From CPC320 sp002336405 (GTDB lineage Bacteria; Pseudomonadota; Alphaproteobacteria; Rhodobacterales; Rhodobacteraceae), in contig CASIAN010000013.1 in the NCBI GenBank assembly GCA_949372595.1, positions 82,844 to 146,843 on the forward strand: a stretch of DNA of 64,000 nucleotides, read 5' to 3'. This document shows, piece by piece, positions 17,647-26,984 of the stretch. The translations under genes and the position numbers were made by a program. The notes beneath the pieces are model-generated. The model was not told the DNA's origin. It ran no database searches and saw nothing but the letters and a program-made list of their open reading frames with translations. Numbering within the stretch: the stretch's first letter is position 1; each line of letters opens with the position of its first letter.

Positions 17647-19065
17647 CTAGACAAAGCCCATATCAGGCGGGCGGGCATTGGGCCAGTTGGTCGCCCTGTG
17701 CCAAGCCTGCCCCATTTCGAGCAAGGCCTTATCAGACCCACGGGCGCCAAAAATCTGCAGGCCCATTGGCAGACCACCAGAGCCGAAACCGACAGGGATA
17801 TTTAGCGCAGGCAAACCAATCAGGCTGACCGGTATCACCACTTCCATCCATCGATGATAGGTATCCGTCGCAACACCGTTGACCTGTTCAGGATGTATCC
17901 AGTCTGCAGGAAAAGGCCAGACCTGCGCCGAGGGCAGGATCAGTGCATCATAAACGGCAAACATCGATGCCGCCTTACGAAACCACTCTGATCGGATCAC
18001 GCTAGCCGCATGCACTTGCAACGCACTCAGTGACAACCCGTGCTCTATCTCCCAGATCATCGCCGGTTTCAGGGCCTTTCGGGTTTCAAGATCGTCATAC
18101 AGAGCCACTTCATCGCTTAGCAACGACCAAGACCGCAGTTGTGTCCAACTCTCCCAAAGCTGGGCAGCTTCAAACGGTGGGGCCAGTTCTTCCACCTCTG
18201 CACCAAGGTCGGATAGTGTATGCAACGCATCTTGGCACAACTCCAAAATACCAGGCTCCATCGGATAGGCCCCCCCCCAATCACCGAGCCAGCCAATCCG
18301 CTTGCCAGTGAGATCAACGTCAAGATCAGGCATAAAACCACTTTCACAACGGCCATGGGGCACCCGCGGATCAGACCCGGCTTGCACTTCAAGCAGGGCC
18401 GCAATATCACACGGGCTGCGCGCCATCGGACCCAGCGTAGACAGCTGATGGAGAAAACTATCCCCGCTAGTCGAAGACGGTACCAGCCCCCAGCTGGGGC
18501 GCAGGCCATAGATATTATTCCACGCCGCCGGGTTGCGCAGGCTGCCCATCATATCAGAGCCATCCGCCAGCGCCAGCATCCGCGTCGACAGCGCCACAGC
18601 AGCACCACCAGATGACCCGCCCGCCGAGCGCGATAAATCATAGGGATTGCGGGTGACGCCGTGCACAGGATTAAACGTATGGCTGCCAAGGCCGAACTCA
18701 GGCGTGTTGGTCTTGCCGATAATAATCGCACCAGCTGCACGCAATCGGGCAACCATCAACGCATCGGATGTTGCAATCTGTCCGGCATGGATCGGCGAGC
18801 CCATTGAGGTCGGCAGGCCCTTTGCATCCGCCAGATCCTTGATCGCCATCGGCACCCCGTGCAAAGGCCCCCGGCGCGGTGCTGCGTCCGCCTTTGCGGC
18901 CTCGGCCATCAGCGAATCGTGATCACGGAGCGACACAATCGCATTGACCGACCCATTGACGGCATCGATCCGTGCCAAGGTCGCTTGCATCACCTCCACA
19001 ACGCTGATTTGCTTGCGATCGAGCATCGCGGTTAACTCGAGTGCGCTCTGCTCAAACGGTTCCAT
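17647..19065 (-). CDS. Amidase signature family protein
   Basis: About 472 residues with the amidase signature: PMAIKDLADAKG holds the catalytic Lys near residue 75, and SRSAGGSSGGAAVAL near residue 150 holds the Ser-cisSer part of the Ser-Ser-Lys triad. It hydrolyses amide bonds, but the substrate (indoleacetamide-like, aryl amide or other) cannot be told. It is close in type to GatA but longer in the middle and has no GatB/C neighbours. The start MEPFEQSALEL at 19065 is preferred, with AAAGGG upstream; 19083 and 19125 are alternatives. A run of nine C on the plus strand (18270-18278) lies inside the gene. Confidence 0.85.
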   Translation of the reverse strand: MEPFEQSALELTAMLDRKQISVVEVMQATLARIDAVNGSVNAIVSLRDHDSLMAEAAKADAAPRRGPLHGVPMAIKDLADAKGLPTSMGSPIHAGQIATSDALMVARLRAAGAIIIGKTNTPEFGLGSHTFNPVHGVTRNPYDLSRSAGGSSGGAAVALSTRMLALADGSDMMGSLRNPAAWNNIYGLRPSWGLVPSSTSGDSFLHQLSTLGPMARSPCDIAALLEVQAGSDPRVPHGRCESGFMPDLDVDLTGKRIGWLGDWGGAYPMEPGILELCQDALHTLSDLGAEVEELAPPFEAAQLWESWTQLRSWSLLSDEVALYDDLETRKALKPAMIWEIEHGLSLSALQVHAASVIRSEWFRKAASMFAVYDALILPSAQVWPFPADWIHPEQVNGVATDTYHRWMEVVIPVSLIGLPALNIPVGFGSGGLPMGLQIFGARGSDKALLEMGQAWHRATNWPNARPPDMGFV

Positions 19066-19534
19066 CGGCAAGACCCTTTGCATCTGACTATAGGACCTTA
19101 CACCTTTCTCTCTTTGCGATTGCAAGACTAAATTTGTACCGACGACCGGCCTTCACCAGTCAGATAAAAATTGTAAATAGCTGTTTTTAACAATCAACCT
19201 CGCGCGGATGTCACCAATCCCCACCCAATTTACCGACAGTAGGTTTTGGCAATTACACCAAAGAAACAGCCAAAAGCTGTGTTTCCGCGCACACCTTAGG
19301 TATAAAAACCCACAGCAGCCTACCCACTTTATGCCCCAACCACGCATTCGTGTGACCGAACTGCTAAGCAAGGCATAGCCAGCGAACAGCCAAGCATCTT
19401 GAGGTCAGAGTATGGCACGTCTATGCAGTTCCATAGTCAAAACGCTATATAAAGTTTAGTTTCCGTCAATTTTACGCCGCCCTCACTCCCCCAAAGACAA
19501 AGCCGGTGGCACAATAGGCCTTTAATATTCTCCA
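19066..19534. other. Spacer upstream of the tmRNA gene
   Basis: About 470 bp without a convincing protein gene. It should contain the ssrA promoter; a TATATA at 19445-19450 is one candidate -10 element, but no clear -35 could be fixed. The exact 5' end of the tmRNA acceptor piece is uncertain and could lie in this stretch. Confidence 0.4.
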
Positions 19535-19866
19535 CAATTAAAGTACAAGAGAAATGTCTTTCGGGACTATGGACATAAACGCGCTCGTAATACGCGGATC
19601 GGACCCGGGGGCGGTACCCGGCGACTCCACCAAACACCGTTCATTTGACGGATTCGGGGTCGAAATAGGATCGACGAACGTCTAAAGGGGTTAGCTTTGT
19701 TTCGGCGAGATACCACCGTATCGGTTCAAAACGTACAATTGCAAATGACAATCGTGCACCGGTAGCAATGGCTGCGTAAGCAGTCGGCGAGACCGAACAT
19801 TAAGTCCAGTCCCTTTGCAGGGCCTGGCGGGGTTCGCAGGCACCTGGCAACAGAAGCCTGCACTGT
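19535..19866 (+). ncRNA. ssrA: Circularly permuted tmRNA (two-piece alphaproteobacterial type)
   Basis: tmRNA rescues stalled ribosomes by adding a degradation tag. The acceptor piece comes first and ends CGACTCC-A-CCA at 19622-19632, preceded by a T-arm (CCGGGGGCGGTACCCGG at 19605-19621). A 23 nt spacer follows. The coding piece starts GGGGTCG at 19656-19662, which pairs with CGACTCC to form the tRNA-like acceptor stem. The tag frame is 19741-19779 and reads ANDNRAPVAMAA, then TAA, as in other alphaproteobacteria. Downstream hairpins such as GCAGGC/GCCTGC fit the pseudoknot region. The inner landmarks are firm, while the outer boundaries are approximate to some tens of bases. Confidence 0.93.
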
Positions 19867-20284
19867 TACCCCCCCCCAAAAAAAATGACTTTTAACCCTA
19901 CCAGCTTAGACCTGCTAAAATGCACTGTTTTTATGGCTAATAAGCAGGCTTTCTGGAACTTTTCATATCTAGTCACATCTGGTTTTTTACACCCACTTCT
20001 GTTGCCAACCTTTGCGCCCGCTTTACCATCCTCTGTACCACCCCTCGAAATCTCAAAGGTGCACGATAGCGCAGCCCTCATTCTAAAGGATAAACTGAAT
20101 GACAAACGATCTGTATCTGACCCAAGTGGCATTCGAAAAAGAGAGCCGTCCTATGACCATCTAGAGGTATGAAAGTGACCTGACAAACAATAAACAAGAT
20201 CGGCAAAAGGCTTCAACATTCTATGGCAAGCCTCTGATGAAACGGCCCATCGAGTCTATGGCATTGAGAATCATATAGGCAGTT
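19867..20284. other. Gene-free stretch with a C9A8 tract
   Basis: About 420 bp between the tmRNA and an insertion sequence. It begins with nine C (19869-19877) followed by eight A (19878-19885). An open frame at 19885-20172 and an opposing one at 19866-20132 show no family features. No terminator with a clear stem and U run was seen. Confidence 0.4.
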
Positions 20285-20346
20285 TGGCCTGTCGCGGTTT
20301 GATGCCGCGCCTTTGATAGCATTTACCGCAACAAAGGAGATTGACT

Positions 20347-20622
20347 ATGGCACCGAAACGGACGGACGAATTCCGCCAAAATGCGGTGCGTATCACATTG
20401 ACCAGTGGCCTATCGCGTAAGCAGGTCACTGATGATCTTGGTGCCGGAATGTCGACGCTGAGCACCTGGCGCACTGCACACCGAGACCCAGATGTGATTT
20501 CACAAGAAGATTTGGGATTGGCTCGGCAGAATGACCGGCTTCGGCGTGAGAACTGTGTCCTCAAGGAGGAAAGCGAAACCGTAAAAAAGGCCACGGTGTT
20601 CTGTGCGCGCCAAAACCTTTGA
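20347..20622 (+). CDS. IS3 copy A OrfA, helix-turn-helix transposase subunit
   Basis: A 91-residue OrfA (InsE/COG2963-like) with a helix-turn-helix near residues 20-45 (SGLSRKQVTDDLGAGMSTL) and a C-terminal leucine-zipper region (LARQNDRLRRENCVLKEES). It binds the element ends and is normally fused to OrfB by a -1 frameshift. The slippery A-AAA-AAG at 20583-20589 is in the right phase for this. The start MAPKRTDEF at 20347 follows AAAGGAG. Confidence 0.8.
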   Translation: MAPKRTDEFRQNAVRITLTSGLSRKQVTDDLGAGMSTLSTWRTAHRDPDVISQEDLGLARQNDRLRRENCVLKEESETVKKATVFCARQNL

Positions 20623-20629
20623 GGTTTAT

Positions 20630-21490
20630 GGCCATCTAAGAACATGGATCTGCATTTTCCATTACGGATGTGCGCTGTCGTGAATTTCAGCGCGCGGATT
20701 ACGGGCGTTCGGTCACCGCTCAGCCCGTTGCAGACAACGCTCTGACGTGGTCACGTTGGCCCACATTAAAGAACAATCCCGTCTCAGCCTTGGCTGCTAT
20801 GGCAGGCCGCGTATGACTGAAGAACTCAAAGAGATTGGCTTTGATATCGGGCACCGCCGTGTTGGGCGTTTGATGCGCCACAACGGCATATCCATGGTTG
20901 GAACTCGCAAACACAAGGTGACGACAGACCGCAATCACAAGTTCAACATTGCGCCAAACCTGCCTGATCGTAATTTCACAGCGGATCAACCAAACCAGAA
21001 ATGGGCAGCTGACATTACCTATATCTGGACGCGCGAGGGCTGGCTGTATCCGGCTGTATCCGGCTGTAATCCTCGACCTGCATTTGCGGCGTGTGATCGG
21101 CTGGGCGGTCACCAATAGCATGAAACGCGACCTGACAATCAGGGCGTTGAAGATGGCGATCGCATTGCGGGCACCGGCCAAAGGATGCCTCCATCACATC
21201 GACCGTGGCAGCCAATATTGTTCGCACAACCATCACAAGATCCCGCGCCAACACGGATTTAGGGGGTCGATGAGTGGCAAAGCAAACTGCAATGATAATG
21301 CGGCGGTGGAGACGTTCTTCAAAACCATCAAGGCCGAGCTGACCTGGCGCAATCGTTGGGAAACAAGACGCCAAGCCCAGGGGGCAATATTCCAGTATAT
21401 CAATGGATTTTATAACCTGCTCCACCGCCATTCATCGCTGGGGGACAAAAGTCCCTTGGCCTTTGAACGACAGGCTGCATCAATAAGTTG
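20630..21490 (+). pseudogene. IS3 copy A OrfB (DDE integrase), multiply broken
   Basis: Remains of an rve-type DDE transposase. WAADITYIWTREGWLY holds the first catalytic Asp, HHIDRGSQYCS the second, and the NDNAAVETFFKTIKAE region the catalytic Glu. The frame is lost early (TAA near 20636, then a change of frame before 20702) and again at 21042-21061, where ggctgtatcc is duplicated in tandem. Removing one 10 bp copy restores LYPAVILDLHLRRVIGW. The element therefore cannot move by itself. Confidence 0.85.
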
Positions 21491-21577
21491 GCAGAGGAAC
21501 GTAAGTGGGACAGGACCAACCAAAGGCCGCCGCCACCGTGGCCGAGTATTGCTCAGCCGATTACAAAGCTCATTATA

Positions 21578-21895
21578 ATGAACGCCACTTTCTATAAAAT
21601 AAACGCATTGCTGCCAAATGGGGAAACCGCGCATATCACCACTCGCGATCCACTTTGTTGGAAAGGTATGATTGTGTGCATTTCACTAGAACTTCCGGAA
21701 ACTAAGGCGCTTTTAATGTGCGCGACCACATATACCTGCGCCATGGTCTTCAAAATGTCGGCGGCTGAGGCCCGAACTAAAATACAGACGTTCGCGATTG
21801 ATCTTCCAACATATGAAATCATTGGCAAAGATGCTCAAAAACAAACCAAATTACAGCGACACGCGATCAGGTTTTTAGTCAGGCAAACACTGTGA
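21578..21895 (+). CDS. Small hypothetical protein next to IS copy A
   Basis: A possible 105-residue protein starting MNATFYKINALLPNGET, 60 bp beyond the right end of the insertion sequence. It has no recognised domain; the centre is mildly hydrophobic (MIVCISLELPETKALLMCATTY). An opposing frame covers part of it, and no strong ribosome site is visible, so it may not be real. The 200 bp after it up to the methyltransferase shows no gene. Confidence 0.35.
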   Translation: MNATFYKINALLPNGETAHITTRDPLCWKGMIVCISLELPETKALLMCATTYTCAMVFKMSAAEARTKIQTFAIDLPTYEIIGKDAQKQTKLQRHAIRFLVRQTL

Positions 21896-22101
21896 CCCAA
21901 AAACATCCGGATCAAATTCCGGCGTTGGACGCTCTTGTTGGTCAAAATAGATCGGCCTCGACCAATGAACAGATCTGTAAAAAGTGCTGATGAATAAGCA
22001 GACAAGTCATATCGGTCTACAACGAAAAGAGCGTTCAACTTGCCCCATAGCACATATACAAGCCCATTTTCACCTGTTGATGTGTTCAAATCGGCGAGAG
22101 T

Positions 22102-22716
22102 TTATCTACGTTGAAACAACGACCATAAAAAATGTTGCTCTGATCTGGCGGGGGTAAGATGGGTTTCGTTTTCCGACGCCAAAACCTCAAACCACGGCGC
22201 AAAAACTTCGGCCATTCTGCCCGGATCATAGCGCTGCACCTCAAGGCCCGAACATTTTTGCGGCCCAGAAGTTGAGAATCCGCCGCAAATGAAAAATGCC
22301 CCAGGTGCCAGGGCCGTCGTGAGGGTGTTGATATAGCGTTCCCGGCTATCCGGGTCTGTCAAAAAATGGAAAACCGCGCGATCATGCCAAAGTTGATAGC
22401 ACCGCTCGGGCTGCCAATCTATTACGTTGGCCTCAATAAATGTTACTTGGTCTGCGTCCACTCCAAGACGCAGCTTGCTCTGTACAAATGCGTTTGCAGA
22501 TATATCCAACGCGGTAATATCGCGAAACCCCTGTGACAGCCAACCATCGATCAATTTTGATGCGCCACTGCCGATGTCGATCAGAGGCGCGGTATTTGAC
22601 AATTTCACGGTCTCAAAAAATCGCAGAGAAGTAGCAGGCACCTCTTGATACCAACTGGTGGAATCATGAGATTTGGTTTGCCAAACATTGTCCCAATGAG
22701 CCTTTAAATCCTCCAT
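22102..22716 (-). CDS. Class I SAM-dependent methyltransferase
   Basis: A 204-residue Rossmann-fold methyltransferase. Motif I is LIDIGSGASKLIDGWL near residue 45, motif II ITALDISANAF, and the later WHDRAVFHFL supplies the post-motif strand. It resembles small trans-aconitate/thiopurine-like enzymes; the substrate is unknown. It stands 63 bp from the DUF1330 gene, in the same direction, and could share a transcript. Confidence 0.82.
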   Translation of the reverse strand: MEDLKAHWDNVWQTKSHDSTSWYQEVPATSLRFFETVKLSNTAPLIDIGSGASKLIDGWLSQGFRDITALDISANAFVQSKLRLGVDADQVTFIEANVIDWQPERCYQLWHDRAVFHFLTDPDSRERYINTLTTALAPGAFFICGGFSTSGPQKCSGLEVQRYDPGRMAEVFAPWFEVLASENETHLTPARSEQHFLWSLFQRR

Positions 22717-22779
22717 ATCTGTCTACCGTCCTCATGTTACGGGTCCATTTTGATACTTTGGCACCTTGTAAAATGTGGC

Positions 22780-23070
22780 TTAGACCGCCTCGATATAGCG
22801 AAACTCGCGCTCGGCGCCACCGTCCAAGGCCTTGATGGCCGCTTGGTACTCGTCGCTGTTATAACCCGCATCCGCAGCCTCCATGCTGGGCCATTCGATC
22901 ACCACAGTGCGGGTCTTCTGACCAGCCTCACGAACCGCAATCGGCAGGCCCCGCGCTAAAAATCGCGCCCCTTTCGCCATCATTGCAGGCCCGGCAAGGA
23001 CGGCATAATCCGCAAGTTTTGCCTCATCAGATACCGACGTGTAAATTACCACTTGAAGCACTTTTGGCAT
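22780..23070 (-). CDS. DUF1330 family protein
   Basis: A 96-residue protein of the DUF1330 dimeric alpha/beta-barrel type (compare the monooxygenase-like ABM fold). Family marks are VVIEWPSMEAADAGYNSDEYQ near residue 57 and a closing REFRYIEAV. Function is unknown; such proteins occur singly in many alphaproteobacteria. It is followed by the methyltransferase gene. Confidence 0.85.
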   Translation of the reverse strand: MPKVLQVVIYTSVSDEAKLADYAVLAGPAMMAKGARFLARGLPIAVREAGQKTRTVVIEWPSMEAADAGYNSDEYQAAIKALDGGAEREFRYIEAV

Positions 23071-23201
23071 ATCTATCTTCCTGTTTTGTTTTTTGACCTA
23101 TGTCACTGGTACGGTTTCGTATAACCCATTCCCGATTTCAGATCAAAATGAAACATCAAACAGTGCGATCTGAGTTTCCCACGGGGTCGTTCCTTTTGGC
23201 T

Positions 23202-24278
23202 TTATTTGTATTGGGCGCGATTGAGAGCCCAGTATCCCTTGCTGCCCTCAAGATTACCCATCAATTTAGCCCATGCAAACGGGGTTCGCCCATTCTCATC
23301 TTTTGCCTTCACATTTGCCTTGGCGTCCAGCAACAGCATAACGGCGGCAGATTTGCCAAACCCGGCGGCCCAATGCAGCGGGGTCACACCATATTTGTTT
23401 GACGTATTCACCGTGGCACCTTTGGCGATTAACAGTTCCATGTTTCCCAAATGGCCGGTGCGCGTGGCATTCAAAAGCGGCGTAAACCCGGCTTTCGTAC
23501 GCATGTTGATCGCCGCCCCCCGTTTTAACAACAACAGAGCTTTATCCTGCGCCATCCCCGCAGCAAGATATAGTGCCGACTGGCCCTTTTTATCCGTGGC
23601 ATTCACTTTCGCCCGCGCGCCAAGCAACCGTGCCATGACATCAGCCGTCGAATACTGAATTGCCAGAGACAGTGGCGTTACGCCCCCCGCTCCCTTGGCA
23701 TTCGCATCAGCACCTGCGGCCAACAATCTTTTGACCGCTTTCGCCGAATTTCTCTTAATTGCCAAATGTAACGCCATGTCTGAATCTGCATTGCGAGCAT
23801 GTACTTTTGCGCGTGATTTCAACAATCTGTCCAGCATGGCATACCGGTCAAAGATCACCGCAAGATGCAGCGGTGTCTGCCCGGTATCATCACGCAGGTT
23901 CACATTGGCCCCCGCCGCCATCAGAGTTTTGAATTTCGCCTCTTTTCCAAACCGCAAAGTCACTTGCAACGGCGTTATGCCGTCTTGGTCTTTTGCGTTG
24001 ATATCCGCACCGGCCGAAAGCAGTGCTGCCACGGTTTTGGCGTTCCCAAAACGCGCCGCCAGATGCAGAGGTGTCTGTTCGGCGCTATTGCGGACATCGA
24101 CATCAATTCCAGAGGCTATAATTTTCTCAATTGCAGGCAAAACACTGAATTGCGCAGCCCAGTGAAGGGTCGGCAGAACATAGCGTGGGTCATCGGTTGC
24201 CTGTTCACGCTCAGAACATCCCGTCAGTCCCAGAACACCCGCCAAAACAACGATCACTGCGAAAATATGCTGCTGCAT
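23202..24278 (-). CDS. Ankyrin-repeat lipoprotein
   Basis: About 358 residues. The N-terminus MQQHIFAVIVVLAG ends in a lipobox LTGC, so it should be a lipid-anchored periplasmic protein. Around nine 33-residue ankyrin repeats follow (for example TPLHLAARFGNAKTVAALLSAGA), which mediate protein binding. The start at 24278 places the lipobox correctly; the frame extends to 24350 but that adds a charged stretch before the signal. The last repeat ends in GRTPFAWAKLMGN. The partner is unknown. Confidence 0.85.
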   Translation of the reverse strand: MQQHIFAVIVVLAGVLGLTGCSEREQATDDPRYVLPTLHWAAQFSVLPAIEKIIASGIDVDVRNSAEQTPLHLAARFGNAKTVAALLSAGADINAKDQDGITPLQVTLRFGKEAKFKTLMAAGANVNLRDDTGQTPLHLAVIFDRYAMLDRLLKSRAKVHARNADSDMALHLAIKRNSAKAVKRLLAAGADANAKGAGGVTPLSLAIQYSTADVMARLLGARAKVNATDKKGQSALYLAAGMAQDKALLLLKRGAAINMRTKAGFTPLLNATRTGHLGNMELLIAKGATVNTSNKYGVTPLHWAAGFGKSAAVMLLLDAKANVKAKDENGRTPFAWAKLMGNLEGSKGYWALNRAQYK

Positions 24279-24805
24279 GATAGGCGCCTCATTCCTTATG
24301 GCGATGGTAACGCCGATTGCCAGGTCCTTAACCCGTACAACACCCGTCACGCATGAGATTTAGGCTGCACATAAATCTTAAGGGTGCTGCAATACGAACC
24401 AATTCCAGCCTGTGGCGCAGAGATGCAAACCGCACGCCAATATATTAATTTACCGCCTAAATGACAGGATAATGATTGAAATCACCAAATAAACCGGCCG
24501 CCGCCTGTGCTTGGACCGATTTGCAACCCAGGCTGCGCAGGTTTTTGGGCGCGCGCACGGCAAAGACAGATATCCGGCTTCTTAGCTTTGCGTCCCAAGA
24601 TCACCCCCCGATTTCGCGCTTCTGGCCGATATAAAGCAAACCCAAGCAGAGACTGCGCTTTGGGATCAGGCCCGCTGAATGGCATAATCAAAGCCTTGAC
24701 CATCCCCACTTAGGATGAATATACTTAACTGTGGGGTGCGCGTTCGCCCCGTGAGGCCAAGGCCAAATCTACGCATCCGCTGACATTTTTCAGAAAGGAT
24801 GAGCC
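24279..24805. other. Spacer between ankyrin gene and chrB
   Basis: About 530 bp. A 75-codon frame on the minus strand (24482-24709) has no recognisable features. AAAGGATGAGCC at the right end is the chrB ribosome site. No repeat or RNA structure was noticed. Confidence 0.4.
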
Positions 24806-25618
24806 GTGACCTCATTTACCGAAATTTCCTGTGCCCAATTGTTCAAAAAAATTGGCACCCCAGATGCCCCTAGGATCATCGACACCCGCCTTGCAGAAGA
24901 TTACGCGCGTGATACAGCGCTGATCCCATCGTCACGGCGCATTTCACATCAAACAGTTCTGAACACACTACAGGATAAGCCACAGGAGACACCCACCGGC
25001 AAGACAGTCGTCGTGTGTCACGAGGGCCATAAAGTTTCCCATGGGGCAGCGGCTGTTTTGCGCGCGCAAGGGGTGCCGGCAGAAGTCTTGAGCGGTGGGT
25101 TTTGCGCTTGGCGTGAACAGGGCCTGCCCCTTGTCAGTCTCCAAGCACTAACAAAAAAACATTGGCAAGCGGGGCTTTGGGTTACACGACACCGCCCCAA
25201 AATTGACCGTATTGCCTGCCCTTGGCTACTGCGCAGGTTTATCGACCCCGACGCGCACATTCTGTTTGTACCACCGTCAGAGGTTTTGGCAGTTGCCGAT
25301 ACGTTTGACGCTATTTCCTTTGATATCGAACAGGGTGAGATCACCCATGAAGGCCCACTTTGTACCTTTGAGGTGATGCTGAAACGCTTTGAGCGGCACA
25401 GCGAGGCCTTGACCCGCATGGCGCGCGTCATCCGGGCCGCCGATACCAACCAGATCGAGACCACACCACAAGCCGCTGGGCTGCTGGCGCTCTCTATCGG
25501 GTTGTCAAAACTGTATCGCAACGACAACACTCAACTGGCTGCAGGCATGACCCTGTACGATATGTTATATCTATGGGCCCGAGACGGGGTTAACGAAACC
25601 CATGATTGGCCAAGGTAA
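24806..25618 (+). CDS. chrB: Chromate resistance protein ChrB, with rhodanese-like N-terminus
   Basis: A 270-residue protein starting at GTG with AAAGGA upstream. Residues 1-115 form a rhodanese-like domain with VVCHEGHKVSHGAA at the active-site loop (Cys near residue 72). Residues 125-270 form the ChrB domain (WVTRHRPKIDRIACPWLLRRFIDP). ChrB proteins act as chromate-sensing regulators or support chromate resistance. It ends 13 bp before chrA, a typical chrBA operon. Confidence 0.88.
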   Translation: MTSFTEISCAQLFKKIGTPDAPRIIDTRLAEDYARDTALIPSSRRISHQTVLNTLQDKPQETPTGKTVVVCHEGHKVSHGAAAVLRAQGVPAEVLSGGFCAWREQGLPLVSLQALTKKHWQAGLWVTRHRPKIDRIACPWLLRRFIDPDAHILFVPPSEVLAVADTFDAISFDIEQGEITHEGPLCTFEVMLKRFERHSEALTRMARVIRAADTNQIETTPQAAGLLALSIGLSKLYRNDNTQLAAGMTLYDMLYLWARDGVNETHDWPR

Positions 25619-25631
25619 AAGGAGCCAGAGC

Positions 25632-26912
25632 ATGACCCCAGTTTCTATTTCCGACTTTATTCGGGTGTTTGGCAGAATTGGGATGCTATCGTTTGGCGGC
25701 CCTGCAGCACAAATCGCCCTGATGCATAAAGAGCTTGTCGACGAGCGCGCCTGGATCAGCGAACAGCGGTTTCTCAGCGCGTTGTCATTTTGCATGTTAC
25801 TCCCGGGGCCCGAGGCGATGCAACTGGCGACCTTTAGCGGCTGGCGATTGCGCGGGGTTGCGGGCGGGGTGATCGCAGGAGGCCTGTTTGTGTTGCCCGG
25901 CGCTTGCGTGATCACCGCTTTGGCCGTGATCTACGCCTATTTCGGCACTATGCCATTGGTTCAATCGGCGTTCTTGGGCGTCAAAGCTGCTGTGGTAGTG
26001 ATCGTGGCGCAAGCCCTTCTTAAGCTAAGCCGCAAAGCCCTGCGCAGCCGGTTTGAAATTGCCGTCGCCGCATTGGCTTTTATGAGCATCTACTTGCTGG
26101 ACACCCCGTTCCCGGCTGTCATCACCGCAGCGGCGCTTGCCGGCTTTGTCTTTGCCGCACCGGGTCGTCACGCGGCCTCGGCCGCAGATACGCACCCCGA
26201 TGCGGCCGTCGCCACGCCCCAAACCCTGCGCACCGTGCTGATTTGGGGCGGCCTATGGGCACTTCCGCTGCTTGCGCTTTATCTGTCAGGAAATGAATTT
26301 TTAACCGCGATTGGATTGTTTTTCAGCACTTTGGCTTTGGTAACATTTGGCGGAGCCTATGCAGTGTTGGCCTATATGACCCAAACCGTTGTGACCGATT
26401 TTCAATGGCTGACAACGGCCCAAATGATCGACGCGCTGGGATTGGCCGAAACCACACCGGGACCATTGATTTTGGTTACCCAGTTCGTCGCCATGCAGGC
26501 CGGATTTCAAGCGGGCAGCCTCGGACTTGCGTTTGCCGCCGGCGGGATTGCGCTCTGGATGACTTTCATCCCGTGCTTTTTGTGGGTTTTTACCTTCGGA
26601 CCCTATTTTGACAAATTAAGCCGCAAGCCTAAACTAACGGCGGCACTGTCGGGTGTAACAGCCGCAATCGTCGGGGTAATTCTCAATTTATCACTTTGGT
26701 TTGCCATGCATCTTTGGTTTACTCAAACAGACTTGCACAGCTTTGGTCCGGTGCAGATTTTAACGCCTTCTTTGGAAAGCTTCGCTCCTTTAAGCCTTGC
26801 ACTCACGGCTGTTGCTGCTTGGGCATTGTTACGTCTCAACGCTGGAATGGCACGCACCTTATGCGGAATGGCTATACTGGGAATTGCAACCGAAATAATA
26901 AATTTGACCTAA
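25632..26912 (+). CDS. chrA: Chromate transporter ChrA, long-chain two-domain type
   Basis: A 426-residue inner membrane protein that exports chromate. Two CHR domains are visible, each with a family motif: FGRIGMLSFGGPAAQIALMH near residue 10 and FFSTLALVTFGGAYAVLAYM near residue 230. About ten or more hydrophobic helices follow. The start is ATG at 25632 with AGGAG upstream; the earlier frame start at 25602 lies within chrB. Confidence 0.92.
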   Translation: MTPVSISDFIRVFGRIGMLSFGGPAAQIALMHKELVDERAWISEQRFLSALSFCMLLPGPEAMQLATFSGWRLRGVAGGVIAGGLFVLPGACVITALAVIYAYFGTMPLVQSAFLGVKAAVVVIVAQALLKLSRKALRSRFEIAVAALAFMSIYLLDTPFPAVITAAALAGFVFAAPGRHAASAADTHPDAAVATPQTLRTVLIWGGLWALPLLALYLSGNEFLTAIGLFFSTLALVTFGGAYAVLAYMTQTVVTDFQWLTTAQMIDALGLAETTPGPLILVTQFVAMQAGFQAGSLGLAFAAGGIALWMTFIPCFLWVFTFGPYFDKLSRKPKLTAALSGVTAAIVGVILNLSLWFAMHLWFTQTDLHSFGPVQILTPSLESFAPLSLALTAVAAWALLRLNAGMARTLCGMAILGIATEIINLT

Positions 26913-26984
26913 AATTTGCCGCATCTGGGCTTTTGTTTTTTCGCGAATGCCGTATGATCTCAAAGAAACGGAAATGGGATCAAA

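Larger units (their letters stand above)
20285..21518 (+). mobile_element. IS3-family insertion sequence, copy A (inactive)
   Basis: A complete-length but decayed IS3-family element of about 1.23 kb. The left end reads TGGCCTGTCGCGGTTTGA and the right end, reverse complemented, TGGTCCTGTCCCACTTACG; both resemble the ends of copy B at 53223-54516. It holds orfA and a broken orfB. No matching target duplication was seen at the flanks (AGTT to the left, ACCA to the right), so it is old or rearranged. Confidence 0.8.

Noticed and set aside
24482..24709. 75-codon minus-strand frame before chrB
   Set aside because: No ribosome site, no recognised domain, and it lies in a promoter region.
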